DNA from: Paenibacillus luteus
Lineage (GTDB): Bacteria; Bacillota; Bacilli; Paenibacillales; Paenibacillaceae
Length of the DNA stretch: 64,000 bases
Direction: 5' to 3'
NCBI RefSeq assembly: GCF_006542765.1
Contig: NZ_SKCD01000022.1
Coordinates: forward strand, 434,001-498,000
In this document: piece after piece, positions 18,744 to 27,376 of the stretch
Layout: each line of letters opens with the position of its first letter
Position numbering within the stretch: position 1 is the first letter of the stretch
Notes under the pieces: model-generated
What the model saw: only the letters and a program-made list of their open reading frames with translations
What the model was told of the DNA's origin: nothing
Databases searched by the model: none
Translations under genes and position numbers: made by a program

Positions 18744-20084
18744 TTATGGAAACTCTACGAGGGTACCGGACTCATTTCGTTCCGCTATCAGTCGATCCCA
18801 CTCTTTATCCGCCTTTTGCATGGCTTCATATATAGTAGGCTTTCCCGTCAACAAAGACTCCTTGACCAAGCCGTAGAACCAATCGCCAAATGTCGGGGGC
18901 ATCGTATTCATCCCCCAAAAGTCGTTCAGCTGCCTGCTTGGAAAATGTTTCTCCGCAGCAGTTTCCAATACCAACTCCATAGGCTTTGTATATTGCTGCT
19001 CCACCTGGTATTTGGTAGCAGGCAGAGCGCTGCCTCCCAGAAACTCGGCATAATTCTCCGTTTTATAAAAATACTGAATAAAATGAGAGAAAGCCTCCAG
19101 CTTGTTCGGGTCCTTAGCCGCTTCAGCCGAAAGAGCTAGCCCAGCCTGACCAGGCAGCGTATTTAGCACTAGCCTACCCTTACGATCCCTTGGAACAAAA
19201 TATCCAATCTTGAAATAAGTATCTGCGGCTATGATCGGATTAATCATATGAGAACCGCCATATAGGATCGCCGCTTTACGCGACAGCAGAACGGTAATAG
19301 TCTGGTTCTCCGAAGTTGCCGACCAGTCCGTATTCACATAACCTTTTTTGAACAGCTCAGCGAAATCATTCATGGCCTGCATAACTCCGGCATCTGTAAA
19401 GCTTGCCGTGCCAGCCGTCCGCTTGCTGTTCCAGTTCTGGTCATCGGCATATACATTATCCATAAGCAGCTTGTTCAACAGTTGGTTAAAGTGTCCGAGG
19501 TCTTTACCGCCAATGACGAGCGGAGTAAAGCCCAACTGCTTAATTTTCTCGCAGGCCTCCAGAAACTCCTCCCACGTTCTTGGTGGGGAAGTAATGTTTG
19601 CCTGCTCGAAAATATCTTTATTATATAAAAAACCGGAAGGGGCTGGTCCAGTCATTGGTAGCGTATAATGCTTGCCCCCTACTTCAGCTGGCGTATCTAT
19701 GAGAGCCGTCAGCTCCTCCGGCAGTTCGGCAAGCCTTCCCGCATCTACGTACCACTGCGTATCACGCATCTCCATCATATCCGGAAACTCTCCCACAACA
19801 TCTTTCATTTGCAGATAGTCCGTGTAGGAGCCTGAACCGGAAGAATCCTGTATGATCGTAATTCCTGGGTTCTCAAGCATAAAGCCTTCCACTGCATTCG
19901 CAATCGCCGCTTTGCTGGTAGGATCGCCTCCTGCATACACAAAGGAAAGCTGTACCTGGTTGATGCTGGGAAGTTGCTCCTTATTCGGAGGCGTAACGTT
20001 ATTCTGAAACCCGAAGCTGCATCCGCCTAGCAGCAGCAAACTCGCCACAAGGAAGACCATCACTTTATAACACCCTGTCAGCAT
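18744..20084 (-). CDS. Orphan sugar-binding lipoprotein beside the two-component system
   Basis: ABC-type binding protein of the type 1 family (MsmE-like), 446 residues, with a lipobox at Cys22 (LLLLGGCSFG). It differs from the LplA-type binding proteins in this window by being shorter. It is the last gene of a run: importer B, kinase, response regulator, then this gene 22 bases after the regulator. No permeases accompany it. Two explanations fit: an alternative binding protein for importer B, or a ligand-presenting partner of the neighbouring sensor kinase, as known for some three-component sugar sensors. GAGGTG precedes the ATG. Confidence 0.87.
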   Translation of the reverse strand: MLTGCYKVMVFLVASLLLLGGCSFGFQNNVTPPNKEQLPSINQVQLSFVYAGGDPTSKAAIANAVEGFMLENPGITIIQDSSGSGSYTDYLQMKDVVGEFPDMMEMRDTQWYVDAGRLAELPEELTALIDTPAEVGGKHYTLPMTGPAPSGFLYNKDIFEQANITSPPRTWEEFLEACEKIKQLGFTPLVIGGKDLGHFNQLLNKLLMDNVYADDQNWNSKRTAGTASFTDAGVMQAMNDFAELFKKGYVNTDWSATSENQTITVLLSRKAAILYGGSHMINPIIAADTYFKIGYFVPRDRKGRLVLNTLPGQAGLALSAEAAKDPNKLEAFSHFIQYFYKTENYAEFLGGSALPATKYQVEQQYTKPMELVLETAAEKHFPSRQLNDFWGMNTMPPTFGDWFYGLVKESLLTGKPTIYEAMQKADKEWDRLIAERNESGTLVEFP

Positions 20085-20106
20085 TGCTTTTCACCTCATT
20101 TGCCAT

Positions 20107-21684
20107 TTAACTCTGCCTGTAGTCATTAGGAAGCTTACCATAATGCTTCCTGAACATATCGCTAAAGTGCCGGGTGTTATTATAGCCTACCGCCTCTGCT
20201 ACCTCATAGACCATCAAATCCGTTTGCATCAGCAGCCGATGTCCTTCCTTCATTCTTAATTCAGTTAAATATTGCTTGAAGTTTTTGCCCGTCTGTTTCT
20301 TGAAAAATGTACTGAAGTAGGAAGGATTCATATACACCAGTGCAGCCATCGATTCCAGCTTAATTTCTTCTTTGTAATGCTCTGCAATATATTTCTTGAC
20401 TCCATCAAGCTGTGTAACTTCCTTATGATCTCCCTTAGGACCAACAAGCAGCATTAGAGATACGATCTCTTCATGAACAAATTCCCCTAGTTCTTCGCAT
20501 GTATGAAAGCTCCATAAACGCTGTGTCAGCTCTTGCTCATCTCTCAGCTCTGTCTCACAGCCTAGCTCAGAAACCTGATGCGCAAGTACATGAAGCAGTG
20601 CATACGCGCAATGGACCACCATTTCCCTGTTCCCCCATGCTTCTCCACTTACTGCTTTAACCCATTCCTCGCATAGCCTCGCAGCTTGGGAAGGCGTCGA
20701 ATTGGCAATGGCCTGCACCATATCCTTCTCAATGGCATCCCGTGGACGCCCACTGTTCACTGGCGGCTGTGGTATTTGCTCGTAGCTAATGTAGGAACGC
20801 GAGCCGAGAAAGAACCGAAAGCCAATTGCCGTCTCTGCCTCCGTATAGCTATCATACAAGTGCTCAAGACGAGAGCCGGTGCTCAATCCGAGCGTAACGC
20901 TTATTTTCAAATAAGCAGAAAGCCGATCATGAATACGTGAAATAGCGCTAACGGGATCACTCCCCTCATTCAAGGAGAATATGGCGCATATCTGTTTCTG
21001 TCTAACGAGCACCCAGCCTAAACCGCTTTCATTGATCGTATCCTTAATTACATTCTGTATCGCAAATTGGAGCAGCTTCCAGCCACTTTCTTCCCAATTG
21101 CCCTGATTGTTCAATATATCCTCTTGCTCGATCAACAGCACTGAATACAACACATCAGCCTGTTCGCCAATGTACTCTTTCAGAGCCCTCGTCGTCATTT
21201 CAACCCGCTCGCCTTCAATCAGCCGCTCAAGCAGCTCTTTCTCCTGTGTTTTACTTTGCTGCTGCTCCAATTCGGCAAGTCGACTAAGCCTGTGTTCCGA
21301 ATGAGACACCTCTTTAATCATCGCAAGCGCCTTCATAATCGCGTTCTCCAGCTTCGTTTGATCAACCGGCTTTACCAAATAATCGACAGCTCCAAAAGCA
21401 AGCGCTTCTTGTGCGTATGTAAATTCACGGAAAGCGCTCAGAAAAATAACATAAGTGCTAATCCCCTCTTTTTTTATAAGCTTTAGTACATCAATTCCTG
21501 TCATCCCTGGCATTACAATATCCGATACAACAAGGTCAGGACGAAGGGTTTGGATTGACTGCAGCAATTCCGTTCCGCTGTACACCTCTCCGATAATTTC
21601 CATACCAAAGGCTTGCCAATCAATCAACTTATGCAGTCCGCGTAAAATAATCCGTTCATCATCTGCCAGCAGCACCTTAAGCAT
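20107..21684 (-). CDS. YesN-like response regulator with AraC DNA-binding domain
   Basis: A 525-residue regulator. The receiver domain (about 1-120) has the acidic pair in LADDE, the phospho-acceptor Asp55 (VVSDIVMPG) and Lys105 (YLVKPVD). A long middle region of about 290 residues follows. The C-terminal AraC domain has LVYMNPSYFSTFFKKQTG and VGYNNTRHFSDMFRKHYG. It starts 2 bases after the kinase stop, and its AAGGAGG lies inside the kinase gene, so the pair is translationally linked. It should respond to sugars and control importer B and probably the orphan binding protein. Confidence 0.93.
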   Translation of the reverse strand: MLKVLLADDERIILRGLHKLIDWQAFGMEIIGEVYSGTELLQSIQTLRPDLVVSDIVMPGMTGIDVLKLIKKEGISTYVIFLSAFREFTYAQEALAFGAVDYLVKPVDQTKLENAIMKALAMIKEVSHSEHRLSRLAELEQQQSKTQEKELLERLIEGERVEMTTRALKEYIGEQADVLYSVLLIEQEDILNNQGNWEESGWKLLQFAIQNVIKDTINESGLGWVLVRQKQICAIFSLNEGSDPVSAISRIHDRLSAYLKISVTLGLSTGSRLEHLYDSYTEAETAIGFRFFLGSRSYISYEQIPQPPVNSGRPRDAIEKDMVQAIANSTPSQAARLCEEWVKAVSGEAWGNREMVVHCAYALLHVLAHQVSELGCETELRDEQELTQRLWSFHTCEELGEFVHEEIVSLMLLVGPKGDHKEVTQLDGVKKYIAEHYKEEIKLESMAALVYMNPSYFSTFFKKQTGKNFKQYLTELRMKEGHRLLMQTDLMVYEVAEAVGYNNTRHFSDMFRKHYGKLPNDYRQS

Positions 21685-21686
21685 GG

Positions 21687-23462
21687 CTAATTTCCTCCTT
21701 CCGATAGGGGAATCGTAAACTGTACAGACGTTCCAATATTAAGTCGACTCTCAATGACCAGCCCGCTCTCCTCACCGAACAGCGACTTTAGCCTATCATG
21801 TACATTTTTCAAGCCTACATGCTTGCGCAGATGCGGTGCCGTATCTTCCTTCAAGCTGCTCAGAACTTCAAACAGCTTGTCCTCGTTCATCCCAATCCCA
21901 TCATCTATGATGCGAATAGAGAGATGGCGCCCATCTAGAAGCTGAAACTCAACGCAGATTCTACCCTTGCCGGACAACGGCCAAATCCCATGCTGTACAG
22001 CATTCTCCACTAACGGTTGGATTGACATTTTGAGTATTTGCCAATAAGACTCAATTTGATCAAGACCTTCAACCTCAAGCTGGATCATATCATCGGTGCG
22101 GATGCGAATCAACTTGAAATAATGATGAACATGCTCAAGCTCCTCCCCGATGGACACCAAATTCTCACCATAATCCAGCACGTACTCCATCTGTTGAGAC
22201 AACGAATGAATCATATCGGCAACCGGACGATCATCATTCGTAATGGCGCTCATGCGAATAACTTCCAGCGTGTTATAGAGATAATGTGGCCTTATCTGGC
22301 TCTTAAGTGCGTTAAGTTCTGCCTGCTTCTGCTTGATTTCCGCCAAATAGGCAACATTAATAAATTGGCTTAGCCGATCAGCCATTCGATTAAAGCTGCG
22401 AGCAAGCTGACCAACCTCATCAATGGATTGCACCGGGACCTGCAAATCCAGATTTCCTGATTCTGCCTTAGCCATTTGTCGTATGACCTCACGAATCGGC
22501 CGCGACAATCGTTTCGAGAATATAACGGCAAGCATAATCAGAAAAAGAATGCAGCCTGCAACAATAAAGCCTGTCCATTGCTGAATCACAATCAGACTGG
22601 AATACAGCTCATGCTTCTGGAAAGCTCCCATTAGCATGAAATCCGTTCCGCCTATCTCCTGCTCCAGAACGAGAACATCAGAGTCATTCGAATAAGCAAT
22701 CTTTTCGTTAACCTGCTTGCCGTTATGTTCGTGATTGCTGGAATAAATAATGAAGCCCTCAGCATCGACGATATTAACCGTTTCTCCATCATTAAGCTGT
22801 ATTTCCGAGAAAAGGTTCTCAAACGCTTTCAGATCAACGTCAAAAAACAGTGTCCCCATCGCGACCGGATTTTGGTTAAAGGAAGTTGCTTTGTTCATAA
22901 ATTGTCTGCCAAATGTAAAAACGCTGCTATTAGAGCCGGCGTAATACGTTTCAGGATGTGTCGGAATAAAATGTATATGCTTCGGACTTTCATCAAAAGC
23001 CCTACTCCATTTGCGCCACAAAAATTGATTCGATTCGAACCGAAGCGTATTTCGGCTCTGAGTGTACAGTTCATTCGTATAACGATTCACAAAAAAAGCA
23101 TTTTGGATATATGGATTGGTACTCATTAACGTTTTGAGATAGTCATTGACAGCTACGCTATGATCGTAGCCCTGATAATCGGAATCCATCGTGAGCGATT
23201 GATAAAGCTGCTCGTACAAATCGTTATTCGTATACATAAGCTTGGAAATATTATTGAATTCCGTAAACTTCTTCTCTGCATTGTCGGATAGATTAATAAT
23301 CATCTGGTTCAAATTATTCATGGTATACTGCTGAGCTTGGGATGTAATCATATTCATGGCCAAATAGCCCATAACCGCTATCGGTACAAGCCCGACTAGA
23401 ATGAAGGAAAAGGTGAATTTCACAAACAAGCTGCGACGAAAAATAGTAATAAGGCCCTTCAT
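21687..23462 (-). CDS. YesM-like sensor histidine kinase
   Basis: Membrane kinase of 591 residues. First membrane helix at about 12-35, an extracellular Cache-like sensor, second helix at about 290-315, HAMP domain at about 316-370, then a His_kinase domain with the phospho-acceptor His393 (SQIRPHYLYNTLE) and the ATP-binding motifs PLVENAVQHGI and IDDGIGM. The frame opens at 23501, but the ATG at 23462 has GGAGGAGG directly upstream. It partners with the response regulator that follows. It is separated from the importer B binding-protein gene by an 87-base gap holding a strong hairpin. Confidence 0.93.
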   Translation of the reverse strand: MKGLITIFRRSLFVKFTFSFILVGLVPIAVMGYLAMNMITSQAQQYTMNNLNQMIINLSDNAEKKFTEFNNISKLMYTNNDLYEQLYQSLTMDSDYQGYDHSVAVNDYLKTLMSTNPYIQNAFFVNRYTNELYTQSRNTLRFESNQFLWRKWSRAFDESPKHIHFIPTHPETYYAGSNSSVFTFGRQFMNKATSFNQNPVAMGTLFFDVDLKAFENLFSEIQLNDGETVNIVDAEGFIIYSSNHEHNGKQVNEKIAYSNDSDVLVLEQEIGGTDFMLMGAFQKHELYSSLIVIQQWTGFIVAGCILFLIMLAVIFSKRLSRPIREVIRQMAKAESGNLDLQVPVQSIDEVGQLARSFNRMADRLSQFINVAYLAEIKQKQAELNALKSQIRPHYLYNTLEVIRMSAITNDDRPVADMIHSLSQQMEYVLDYGENLVSIGEELEHVHHYFKLIRIRTDDMIQLEVEGLDQIESYWQILKMSIQPLVENAVQHGIWPLSGKGRICVEFQLLDGRHLSIRIIDDGIGMNEDKLFEVLSSLKEDTAPHLRKHVGLKNVHDRLKSLFGEESGLVIESRLNIGTSVQFTIPLSEGGN

Positions 23463-23502
23463 TACAGCCTCCTCCTTCTGTTTATGCGAGAAAACCCCCA
23501 AA

Positions 23503-23532
23503 GAGCAGCGCCCCGCAAGGGAAGCGCTGCTT
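23503..23532 (-). terminator. Hairpin between importer B binding-protein gene and kinase gene
   Basis: AGCAGCGC pairs with GCGCTGCT around a CCC-ttgc-GGG tip. On the minus strand CTTTGGGGGTTTTC follows. It probably acts as a leaky terminator or stability element, keeping the kinase pair at lower levels than the binding protein. A similar hairpin occupies the same place in the importer C operon. Confidence 0.6.
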
Positions 23533-23549
23533 CTGAGAGTATACAGATA

Positions 23550-25190
23550 TTAAGCTCCTACTTTTTCTTTAAAAACTTGCAATTGGGCGTTCATTTCGTC
23601 AATGATCGCATCAAGGCCAGCAGCTTTCAGCTTTTTGTTCATATCAGCCAAAGCATCTTCAATCGATTTGCCGCCAGTAATACCGGAACGAGTCGCGCTA
23701 GTTGCCGCAAGAACGTCATTTACTGCAAGCAATTGGTTTTGGATTTTCTCAGGATTGAAGATAAAACCGTTAAGCGGATTATCTATAGCAAGAGCATCCA
23801 GATTATTTTGCATGGTTGTCAAATCAGCTGCCAGATCCTTGTAACGAATTTGTTCGGTACGCGCCATATCATTGTTTGTGAAGCCCGTGCTCATTTTGCG
23901 ATACATTTTCTTCTCTGCAGGAATTGTACCGAAGTCAACTGTAGCATCAGTAGGGAAGGAAACATAGCTTACGCCTTCCTTGCCATATTGAAACTTATCG
24001 AAGAACTCTTTGTCTGTGTGTACAGCTTCGATAAACTTGATAATAGCTGCTGCTTTCTCGTCGCTTGTGTTAACACCGATTGCTACGCCAGTCGTATTGC
24101 CCATGTTCGCAGTAAGTAGTTTACCAGTACTTGTTACGTAAGGGAGGAAGCCAAATTTAATTCCTTTCGGATTCGCCGCATCCGCATCCGCTTCTCCACC
24201 ATTCAGCTTGTTCATGGCAGGAGGGATAATATTAACTTTGGCTGCCGAGAAGTGATTCAAGAAATGTGCAGGCAGCAAGCCATCTTGCATCATAATACCA
24301 GGGTCAGCTTTAGAGTTCAAAATATCTGGGTCGGAAATACCGTCATCATACCATTGTTTTGCTTGTTTCAGTGCTTCCAAATATTCAGGCTGCTCGAACA
24401 AGAACACGGAGTTGAATGGATCACTTTGTTTGGACGCAATCGCGCTGATACCTGCAGTAGCGTCACCCGTTACATCCATATACATACCAAGCGCTCTCCC
24501 AGCGATACCGCTGCTGTCCGGTGTGCCTTGAATGATTGGCTTCTTAAGCTCTTCCTTTGCTTTGTAAAGGTAAGCGTTCAGTGATTCCAGATCCGTAACA
24601 GGTTTCACACCCCACTGCTCAGCCAGATCAACACGGTATAGGAATCCATTTGTAGTAACGTTCGTTTTGCCGCTAAATTGCGGAATGTAGTTAAGCTTGC
24701 CAGCAATCTCAAGCTTTTTCAAGCCATCAGCTCCACCAAATTTCTCGGCCAGCTTCGGTGCTTGATCGATCACTTTGTTCAAATCATAGAAAGCGTTGGA
24801 TGCTGCCAGTGTTGCGTAGTTTGACCAAGGACCAATCGTAATCAGGTCGATGTCGCCAGCTGCAATACGAGTTTGCAGCGTCGTCATTTCTTGACCCCAA
24901 GGCACATATTCAACCCGCAGCTTGATGCCCCATTGTGCAGTCAGCTCATCAAGAATAGGGTAGTATTCTGTGTCCAGATCAATAACCGGTTTGTCTCCCA
25001 TGTTAACGACCTTAACGATGCCTAGATCCTTAACCGGCGCATCTGTTGGCTCTGCTGAAGCTTCAGTGCCACCTGCGTTAGCAGGCGCGTTAGTAGACTT
25101 ATTGTTGCCATTGCTGCTGCATGCCGCGAATACGGTTACAAACAAGGCAGCCATCAAGCACATGATCGTGATGCGTTTCAAAGATTGCAT
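23550..25190 (-). CDS. Extracellular sugar-binding lipoprotein of importer B (LplA-like)
   Basis: Solute-binding protein of 546 residues with a lipobox at Cys24 (VFAACSSNG), anchored outside the membrane. It follows the two permease genes by 70 bases, the usual LplB-LplC-LplA order. An AGGGGG ribosome site precedes the ATG. Its ligand is unknown; by position it may serve the cohesin/dockerin lyase encoded upstream. The downstream kinase and regulator very likely sense the same sugar. Confidence 0.9.
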   Translation of the reverse strand: MQSLKRITIMCLMAALFVTVFAACSSNGNNKSTNAPANAGGTEASAEPTDAPVKDLGIVKVVNMGDKPVIDLDTEYYPILDELTAQWGIKLRVEYVPWGQEMTTLQTRIAAGDIDLITIGPWSNYATLAASNAFYDLNKVIDQAPKLAEKFGGADGLKKLEIAGKLNYIPQFSGKTNVTTNGFLYRVDLAEQWGVKPVTDLESLNAYLYKAKEELKKPIIQGTPDSSGIAGRALGMYMDVTGDATAGISAIASKQSDPFNSVFLFEQPEYLEALKQAKQWYDDGISDPDILNSKADPGIMMQDGLLPAHFLNHFSAAKVNIIPPAMNKLNGGEADADAANPKGIKFGFLPYVTSTGKLLTANMGNTTGVAIGVNTSDEKAAAIIKFIEAVHTDKEFFDKFQYGKEGVSYVSFPTDATVDFGTIPAEKKMYRKMSTGFTNNDMARTEQIRYKDLAADLTTMQNNLDALAIDNPLNGFIFNPEKIQNQLLAVNDVLAATSATRSGITGGKSIEDALADMNKKLKAAGLDAIIDEMNAQLQVFKEKVGA

Positions 25191-25260
25191 GTACGTTCCC
25201 CCTAAAAATAATTGTGTTTATTTATGTCAATTTGCACAAGGGTACAAATAACATACTACA

Positions 25261-26169
25261 TTAGCCTTTCACTCCGCCAATCGTTAGGCCTGTTACAAAG
25301 TATTTCTGTGCAAAAGGATAGAACAACAGCACCGGTCCTGTCGTAATAACAGCCATCGCCAGCTTCATCGTTTCGCTTGGAAGCGCCTCTTCACGAATAA
25401 CGCTTGTATCAACAACAACAGAAGCGCTGGACAAAATACGGAACAACAGGAATTGAAGTGGATGCTTGTCCTCCTCTGTAATGAGCAAGGAAGCGGTAAA
25501 CCAGTCATTCCAGTAATGAAGTGCTGTAAACAACGCAATTGTAGCAATCGCCGGTTTCGCGAGCGGCATCATAATCTGACTAAAGATTCGAAAGTCGCTT
25601 GCTCCGTCAATTCTTGCTGATTCAACTAAATCATGTGGAATGGCGCGCATAAAGTTTTTGAACAGGAAGATAAAAAAGGCATTCATTACGCTTGGCAGAA
25701 TCAGTGCCCAAATGCTGTTTTTCAAATGAAGCACTTGCGTATTGATAATGTACCAAGGGATCAGTCCTCCGCTGAACAGTGTGGTGAAATATAGGAAGAA
25801 TGAATATCCATAACGATACTGAAAGTCAGGTCTCGACAAAACAAAACCGGTCATGGCAATCGTAACGACACCGATAACTGTACCGACCACTGTAACCAGT
25901 ACGGTAATCGTATAGGCATTAATGATAGTTTTGGCATTCTCGAATATGGTCTGATACGCGTAAGTCGTAAAGCCTTTCGGCCATAGCGAATAGCCTTCTG
26001 CTGATATAATTGCGTTATTGCTCAGTGAGCCTGAAATGACGAGGATGAACGGAAGCAGGCACGCCAGAGCAAGCAGGCCGATCACGACGAAACCAATCGT
26101 ATAAAATAAAATCGCGGTTTTTTCGGTTTTGATTTTTGTTTTTGAAGCTACGGCTTGAGACATCATCAT
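25261..26169 (-). CDS. ABC sugar importer permease (LplC-like), importer B
   Basis: Membrane permease of about 300 residues with six helices; the ATPase-contact loop is DGASDFRIFSQIMMPLAKP and the C-terminus is FVTGLTIGGVKG. Three ATGs stand in a row at the start, with GTAGGAGG just before them; any of the three is possible. The gene begins 12 bases after the stop of the LplB-like gene. Confidence 0.9.
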   Translation of the reverse strand: MMMSQAVASKTKIKTEKTAILFYTIGFVVIGLLALACLLPFILVISGSLSNNAIISAEGYSLWPKGFTTYAYQTIFENAKTIINAYTITVLVTVVGTVIGVVTIAMTGFVLSRPDFQYRYGYSFFLYFTTLFSGGLIPWYIINTQVLHLKNSIWALILPSVMNAFFIFLFKNFMRAIPHDLVESARIDGASDFRIFSQIMMPLAKPAIATIALFTALHYWNDWFTASLLITEEDKHPLQFLLFRILSSASVVVDTSVIREEALPSETMKLAMAVITTGPVLLFYPFAQKYFVTGLTIGGVKG

Positions 26170-26181
26170 TTCCTCCTACCT

Positions 26182-27174
26182 TTAGAACAATGCGTTGTCA
26201 GGTTCAATTTTTTTAACAACCCAGTTGACGAGAACGACCAGGACAAGACCGAAGAGCGACTGGTAGAAGCCTGCTGCGCTTCCAAGTCCGATATTTGGGC
26301 TAATCGCGACTGCTCGATACACGAACAAATCGATAATATTCGTCGTTGGCAAGAGCAGACTGTTGTCGCGTACGAGATTATAGAACAAGTCGAACTGTCC
26401 CTTGAGAATGCCTCCTAGCGAGAACAGCGTCAGAATAATAATGGTTGGGCGGAGCAATGGCAGCGTAATGTGCATAATTCTCTGCATCAACGTAGCTCCA
26501 TCGATATAGGCTGCCTCGTAGACGCTTTCATCAAATCCCGAAAGAGCTGCGAAGTAGACGACTGTACCGTAGCCAAGTCCTTTCCAAATCGCGAACAAGA
26601 CGATAATATATGGCCAATATTGAGGCTCCTGATAGAAGTTGACCGTATCCACACCAATGCTTGTCAGGAAGGTATTGATGAAACCATGCGTACTAAGCAA
26701 GTTGTAGGCTATGACGCCAACGACTGCGAATGAAATAAAGTAAGGCAGAAACATCGCGGTTTGAACCGATTTCCTAAACTTCTTGCTAGGCAATTCCTTC
26801 AATGTGATCGCTACCACTACCTGTAAGGCCGTACCGAGCAGTAGGATAGCTAGGTTATACAGGAGCGTGTTGCGCGTCAACATCCAAATCGGCGAGCTCC
26901 AGAAACCGCCTTCCGTACCTACCCCAAACAAATACTCGAAATTTTGAAATCCGATAAACTTGCTTCCGAAGATGCCTGCGCCATAATCATAGCGCGTAAA
27001 GGCGATGTATACGCCAATCATCGGAAGATATGCGAATAGAATGAAAAAAATAAAAGACGGGATCAGCATAATCCAATAGGTCCGTTGATGAACTAGTGAA
27101 TGAATAATACCTTTCTTTTTTTGTGTTTTCTTCTGCAGCGTTACTTGATGTGTTATGGTTTCCAGTTGTGCCAC
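26182..27174 (-). CDS. ABC sugar importer permease (LplB-like), importer B
   Basis: First gene of the importer B operon, 330 residues with six predicted helices; SLVHQRTYWIMLIPSFIFFI begins the first helix and EAAYIDGATLMQRIMHITLP is the ATPase-contact loop. The start codon is GTG, chosen because AAGGAG lies about 10 bases upstream and no ATG is near. The 202-base gap upstream contains the terminator of the large lyase gene and must also hold this operon's promoter. Confidence 0.88.
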   Translation of the reverse strand: MAQLETITHQVTLQKKTQKKKGIIHSLVHQRTYWIMLIPSFIFFILFAYLPMIGVYIAFTRYDYGAGIFGSKFIGFQNFEYLFGVGTEGGFWSSPIWMLTRNTLLYNLAILLLGTALQVVVAITLKELPSKKFRKSVQTAMFLPYFISFAVVGVIAYNLLSTHGFINTFLTSIGVDTVNFYQEPQYWPYIIVLFAIWKGLGYGTVVYFAALSGFDESVYEAAYIDGATLMQRIMHITLPLLRPTIIILTLFSLGGILKGQFDLFYNLVRDNSLLLPTTNIIDLFVYRAVAISPNIGLGSAAGFYQSLFGLVLVVLVNWVVKKIEPDNALF

Positions 27175-27317
27175 CTTCCCTTGCTCCTTTGTCCTTATGT
27201 TTCTATAGACCTATGGTATCATAGGGCTTATTTGGGTTGAATGCCATTTCTCTAGGTGCTATTGCTGTTTTTTTGGATGTTTATGATGCCCCTGGACACC
27301 TCTGCTTGAACGCAAAA

Positions 27318-27363
27318 AGGGAGCTGTCAGGCAGCAGCTATAATTGCCCGCCTGACAACTCCT
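27318..27363 (-). terminator. Terminator after the cohesin/dockerin lyase gene
   Basis: AGGGAGCTGTCAGGC pairs with GCCTGACAACTCCT (one mismatch), followed by CCTTTTTG on the minus strand. It lies 14 bases past the lyase stop. Confidence 0.8.
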
Positions 27364-27376
27364 CAACTGATTTATG

